Origin: Bacillota bacterium
GTDB lineage: Bacteria; Bacillota; Clostridia; Peptostreptococcales; Anaerovoracaceae
Direction of reading: 5' to 3'
Assembly: GCA_016284575.1 (NCBI GenBank)
Contig: JAEEPD010000055.1
Location: 1 to 8,702 of the forward strand
DNA: 8,702 bases
Part shown: piece by piece, positions 6,264 through 8,702 of the stretch
Layout: each line of letters starts with the position of its first letter
Position numbering within the stretch: position 1 is the first letter of the stretch
Made by a program: the position numbers and the translations under genes
The notes under the pieces: generated by a model
Told to the model about the DNA's origin: nothing
The model's input: only the letters and a program-made list of their open reading frames with translations
Databases searched by the model: none

Positions 6264-7031
6264 ATGGAACTTTCTATCATAAAATTAGTGATTTTATGTT
6301 CACTTATCTGCATCGGCGGCTTTGTTGACTCTATTGCCGGGGGCGGCGGACTTATTTATCTGCCGGCCTATTTTCTTGTGGGTTTTCCGGCCCATAAAGC
6401 CACAGGGACCAACAAGGTCAGCGCCCTGATGGGCACTGCCGTTGCCACCTGGAGCTACGCAAAGGCCGGCTATATCATCTGGAAGATAGCCATTTTCTGC
6501 GTCGCAGCCAGCTTTCTGGGCGCCACCATCGGAGCCCATATTTCGCTTATGCTCTCCGATTATTACTTTAAGATAATACTGCTGGTGATCCTGCCCATTG
6601 TAGCCTTTTTTGTCATGAAGGACAAGGATCTCGGAAGGCAGAGGGAGCCCTATTCTGAGCTTAAGACCCTGCTGCTGTGCATACCCATTTCCTTTGCTGT
6701 AGGCATGTACGATGCGTTTTACGGCCCCGGGACGGGGACCTTTCTTATCCTGCTCTATACCACCGTTGCCCACCTGCCCCTTAACAACGCCAATGGTATC
6801 TCAAAGGTCGTGAACCTTACATCCAACGTTACTTCCATGGTTATCTTTGTGATCAACGGCACCGCCATCATTAAGATCGGTCTGATCGCAGGGGTCTGCA
6901 ACATGGTGGCAAATTATATCGGTTCCAACACATTCAAAAAGGACGGATCTAAGATAGTCCGTCCTGTAATGATCACTGTTCTTACTATTTTCTCTGTAAA
7001 GATCATCCTCGAGCTGCTGGGCCTTGCCTAA
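6264..7031 (+). CDS. TSUP family (TauE/SafE-like) sulfite/anion exporter
   Basis: The 255-residue polytopic membrane protein matches the TSUP transporter family, whose members move sulfite, sulfoacetate, thiosulfate or related organic anions across the cytoplasmic membrane. Two half-repeats are visible. The first carries FVDSIAGGGGLIYLPAYFLVGFPAHKATGTNK (residues 20-51), and the second carries MYDAFYGPGTGTFLILLY (148-165) and NANGISKVVNLTSNV (175-189). About eight hydrophobic segments are present and the length is typical. The ATG at 6264 is the only sensible start: an in-frame stop lies at 6246-6248 and the next in-frame candidate, GTG codon 9, has no ribosome binding site either. Its 3' end overlaps the convergent LysR gene by four bases. 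The substrate is not readable from sequence; sulfite is the usual family guess. Confidence 0.9.
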   Translation: MELSIIKLVILCSLICIGGFVDSIAGGGGLIYLPAYFLVGFPAHKATGTNKVSALMGTAVATWSYAKAGYIIWKIAIFCVAASFLGATIGAHISLMLSDYYFKIILLVILPIVAFFVMKDKDLGRQREPYSELKTLLLCIPISFAVGMYDAFYGPGTGTFLILLYTTVAHLPLNNANGISKVVNLTSNVTSMVIFVINGTAIIKIGLIAGVCNMVANYIGSNTFKKDGSKIVRPVMITVLTIFSVKIILELLGLA

Positions 7032-7984
7032 ACGAAATTCTTCAGAAGATTCATGAAGCTCTCCATGGTGGGGGTGATGAATTTTGTTTTTTTGTATGAA
7101 AGAACTATGTTTCTTGAGGCGTAGCTGTCGGGGAGCTTGTAGTAGCAGATCCTGTTGCGTTTTTCAGCCTTAAGGTTTCTGACCAGCGTATCGCTGACGA
7201 AGGATGCGGCTGTTCCCTCCGCAAGGAATTTATAGAGGGTGGTAAAGCGGTCCACCTCCATGAGTATGGAAGGATTAAGATCGTTGGCCTTAAGTATCTC
7301 GTCAGTCCTTGCTCTTGTAGTGTTGTCCTTAGTCATTATAATGAAGCTGGTGTCCTGGAAGCGGTCCATGGGAACACAGGGGAAGTCATTATCCAGATGC
7401 TTTCCGGCATTGATGTCCTCCGTGCTCAGGACATATTCTTCCAGGCCCTTGTTCACATCGAAATTTCCCGGAACTGCCAGCAGCAGGTGTTCCTTTGCCA
7501 GCATGCGATTGACGAATTTATCATCCGGAAGCTCGTGATTGTCTATGACAAGGTCCAGATCTCCTATCATAAGGGCGTTATCGATGCCGGGAGAACTGTC
7601 GTTCATGAGACTTATGCGTACGCCCGGATGCTGCTTGAGAAATCTGGAGATATACTTTGGGATGACGTAGCTGGAGAGAAGCTGATTTGCACCAATCTTA
7701 AGCTGCCCGGCCTCCAGATCGTTGATTGCTCCTATGTAATCTGAGAACTGAACCTCTATATTGCGGATCTCTGATGCTGCCTGAATATACTTTTCTCCAA
7801 GCTCTGTAAGCCTTATGGGTTTGCAGCTTCGGTCGAAAAGAGGCATGCCTATCTGATCCTCAAGCTTTTTTACCAACACGCTGAGGGAGGGCTGGGATAC
7901 GAAAAGCCGCTTTGCGGCCTTGGAAAAGCTCTGCTCCTCATAGATGGCATAGATCATTTCTTTATGCGTAAACAGATTATCCAT
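7028..7984 (-). CDS. LysR family transcriptional regulator
   Basis: This 318-residue DNA-binding regulator has the LysR layout. A winged helix-turn-helix lies at about residues 3-62, with the signature SFSKAAKRLFVSQPSLSVLVKKLEDQIGMPLFDR (19-52). A linker helix follows to about residue 90, then a periplasmic-binding-protein-like effector domain from GQLKIGANQLL (93-103) to the end. Length and motifs are normal and the gene looks intact. The ATG at 7984 is preferred, with GGTGA about five bases upstream; a GTG at 7993 in the same frame would add three residues. It is convergent with the TSUP gene and shares a four-base stop overlap, so it is not in the usual divergent arrangement that would reveal its target. 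Its AT-rich promoter lies just beyond the terminator of the tRNA unit. The effector is unknown. Confidence 0.93.
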   Translation of the reverse strand: MDNLFTHKEMIYAIYEEQSFSKAAKRLFVSQPSLSVLVKKLEDQIGMPLFDRSCKPIRLTELGEKYIQAASEIRNIEVQFSDYIGAINDLEAGQLKIGANQLLSSYVIPKYISRFLKQHPGVRISLMNDSSPGIDNALMIGDLDLVIDNHELPDDKFVNRMLAKEHLLLAVPGNFDVNKGLEEYVLSTEDINAGKHLDNDFPCVPMDRFQDTSFIIMTKDNTTRARTDEILKANDLNPSILMEVDRFTTLYKFLAEGTAASFVSDTLVRNLKAEKRNRICYYKLPDSYASRNIVLSYKKTKFITPTMESFMNLLKNFV

Positions 7985-8024
7985 ATATATCACCGTTTAT
8001 ACAAAAGGAGTATTTATTAATTAT

Positions 8025-8052
8025 ATTATATAATATGATATTGCATTTTCAA
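8025..8052 (-). promoter_or_regulatory. Promoter for the LysR gene
   Basis: Minus-strand TTGAAA (8047-8052) and TATAAT (8025-8030) are spaced by 16 bases, close to the sigma-A consensus. The surrounding AT-rich, partly palindromic sequence (around 8015-8040) could hold a LysR-type autoregulatory site, but no clean T-N11-A box stands out. Confidence 0.65.
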
Positions 8053-8078
8053 TATGTTTTATTTAATTTTATTATAAA

Positions 8079-8101
8079 GAAAAAGAGGGCACTGCCCTCT
8101 T
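8079..8101 (-). terminator. Intrinsic terminator after tRNA-Leu
   Basis: On the minus strand AAGAGGGC and GCCCTCTT form an eight-base stem with an AGT loop, followed by a T-rich run. It begins two bases after the tRNA-Leu 3' end and isolates the tRNA unit from the LysR gene. Confidence 0.85.
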
Positions 8102-8102
8102 C

Positions 8103-8186
8103 TGGTGCGGCTGACAGGACTTGAACCTGCACGGGGTTACCACAGGAACCTAAATCCTGCGTGTCTGCCAATTCCACCACAGCCGC
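8103..8186 (-). tRNA. tRNA-Leu (anticodon TAG)
   Basis: This 84-base class II tRNA has encoded CCA. The acceptor strands GCGGCTG and CAGCCGC pair fully with discriminator A, as expected for leucine. The D-arm (GTGGAATTGGCAGAC), the anticodon arm GCAGGA-TTTAGGT-TCCTGT with TAG in positions 34-36, a long variable arm (GGTAACCCCGT) and the T-arm (GCAGGTTCAAGTCCTGT) are all intact. It reads CUA and related leucine codons. It lies last in the leftward rRNA/tRNA cluster but beyond a terminator, and upstream is a perfect copy of its own 5' half plus a GC-rich insert. I see no convincing promoter in that insert, so how it is transcribed is unclear. Confidence 0.97.
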
Positions 8187-8188
8187 AT
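8153..8188 (-). repeat. Direct repeat A: 5' half of intact tRNA-Leu
   Basis: These 36 bases recur perfectly at 8329-8364, an offset of 176. The identity starts two bases before the tRNA 5' end and stops in the anticodon loop, immediately before the anticodon. Confidence 0.95.
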
Positions 8189-8328
8189 GTATTCAATTAG
8201 TTCTTTTATGCGTCCGCCTGCATGCCGCTCAAGCTTCGCCTTTGGCTCGCTTTCACGGGCTGGCTTGCGCATCGGACCTACCGCTGCTCTGCCCACGCTT
8301 CGCTTGGCATTCGCAGGGTTAGGTCTCG
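8189..8328 (-). mobile_element. GC-rich structured insert between the tRNA-Leu half-copy and tRNA-Leu
   Basis: This 140-base segment is bounded by the 36-bp direct repeats. It contains copy 2 of the dispersed repeat (8220-8250; core 8227-8242) and several possible hairpins, including GCC-AAA-GGC (8246-8238) and CCA-A-GC-GAA-GC-G-TGG (around 8293-8307). The frames open across it translate into arginine- and alanine-rich low-complexity peptides, and I regard it as non-coding. The direct repeats and the second copy elsewhere suggest a small non-autonomous repeat element or a remnant left after excision, but no transposase or integrase is present. A plain tandem duplication is the alternative. 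Confidence 0.4.
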
Positions 8329-8336
8329 AATCCTGC
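8313..8336 (-). repeat. Inverted repeat at the junction of the tRNA-Leu half-copy and the insert
   Basis: GCAGGATT, the last bases of the tRNA half-copy, pairs with AACCCTGC from the insert to give an eight-base stem (one G-T wobble) with loop CGAGACCT. It takes the place of the anticodon arm in the truncated copy, so the half-copy ends in a stable hairpin. Confidence 0.6.
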
Positions 8337-8364
8337 GTGTCTGCCAATTCCACCACAGCCGCAT
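8329..8364 (-). pseudogene. tRNA-Leu 5'-half copy (truncated at the anticodon loop)
   Basis: This copy holds the tRNA-Leu acceptor 5' strand, the D-arm and the 5' side of the anticodon stem with no mismatch, then breaks off just before the anticodon. No matching acceptor 3' strand (CAGCCGC) follows before the intact gene, so it cannot fold as a full tRNA by itself. It lies just downstream of the tRNA-Glu terminator, where a tRNA-Leu promoter would be expected. Lack of any divergence points to a recent event or continuing homogenisation. Confidence 0.85.
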
Positions 8365-8373
8365 AATACTTAT

Positions 8374-8407
8374 AAAAGAAAATCCGGACTGCTTGTGCAG
8401 CCCGGAT
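8374..8407 (-). terminator. Intrinsic terminator after tRNA-Glu
   Basis: Minus-strand ATCCGGGCTGC and GCAGTCCGGAT form an 11-base stem (one G-T wobble) around an ACAA loop, followed by TTTCTTTT. It lies six bases after the tRNA-Glu 3' end and should end the rRNA operon before the tRNA-Leu region. Confidence 0.85.
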
Positions 8408-8412
8408 ATTTT

Positions 8413-8487
8413 TGGTGACCCGTACGGGAATCGAACCCATGTTACCGCCGTGAAAGGGCGATGTCTTAACCGCTTGACCAACGGGCC
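8413..8487 (-). tRNA. tRNA-Glu (anticodon TTC)
   Basis: This 75-base tRNA includes encoded CCA. The acceptor strands GGCCCGT and ACGGGTC pair with one G-T wobble, the anticodon loop is CTTTCAC (TTC) between GCC-type stems, and the T-arm contains GGGTTCGATTCCC. It lies 13 bases after 5S rRNA on the same strand and is the distal gene of the rRNA operon. Confidence 0.97.
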
Positions 8488-8500
8488 TTATAGAAAATAA

Positions 8501-8615
<115 letters not shown>

Positions 8616-8702
8616 TATTTCTATGTCCTCCGGTATTTGAACCGAGAAGAATCGATTTGAAGGCATGTACCCTCAAAACTAAACAATGCGAATTCTTGGA
8701 AA
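8616..8702 (-). other. 23S-5S internal transcribed spacer (partial)
   Basis: Read on the minus strand this contains TTGTTTAGTTTTGAGGGT, a sequence commonly found just after 23S rRNA genes in Firmicutes, followed by a short inverted repeat (CGGTTCAAATACCG) that may be part of a processing stem. No tRNA lies between the 23S end and 5S in the visible part. Confidence 0.7.

Noticed and set aside
8222..8500. Open frame of 92 codons on the plus strand, antisense to the tRNAs
   Set aside because: It covers the insert and antisense tRNA-Glu, has no ribosome binding site, and its composition follows the structural RNA genes.

Overview
The window looks like chromosomal DNA from a Clostridia-type Firmicute, most likely a member of the Lachnospiraceae. 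The reasons are the strong GGAGG-type ribosome binding sites, the extended -10 promoters, tRNA genes that encode their CCA, and a YedF/DUF3343 pair, MgtE and serine hydroxymethyltransferase of clostridial flavour. This placement is inference; genus and species cannot be fixed from what is visible.

Left end (1-415): no intact gene. It holds a decayed Xaa-Pro aminopeptidase that appears to have lost its middle, an AT-rich stretch, a short GC-rich repeat that recurs near the tRNAs at the right end, a short sequence resembling a tRNA 3' end, and a strong symmetrical terminator. Next come three leftward genes: a VTT-domain (TVP38/TMEM64) membrane protein, yedF, and a DUF3343 small Se/S carrier-like protein. 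Together they suggest handling of reactive sulfur or selenium.

Middle (2100-6200): glyA (serine hydroxymethyltransferase) runs rightward and is followed by a small kinase-fold protein whose catalytic loop looks degenerate. A shared bidirectional terminator separates them from a leftward Nudix hydrolase-mgtE operon.

Right part (6200-8100): a TSUP-family anion transporter faces right from a promoter that may give a leaderless message. It meets a leftward LysR regulator tail to tail, with the two stop codons overlapping.

Right end (8100-8702): the distal part of an rRNA operon reads leftward: 23S-5S spacer, 5S rRNA, tRNA-Glu(TTC) and a terminator. Beyond that terminator is an unusual arrangement: a perfect 36-bp copy of the tRNA-Leu 5' half, a 140-bp structured GC-rich insert, then an intact tRNA-Leu(TAG) and a final terminator.

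Most of the window is ordinary housekeeping sequence. The parts most worth a second look are the split tRNA-Leu duplication with its dispersed repeat, the degenerate kinase-like protein, and the VTT-YedF-DUF3343 cluster. I see no CRISPR array, prophage, transposase or defence system.
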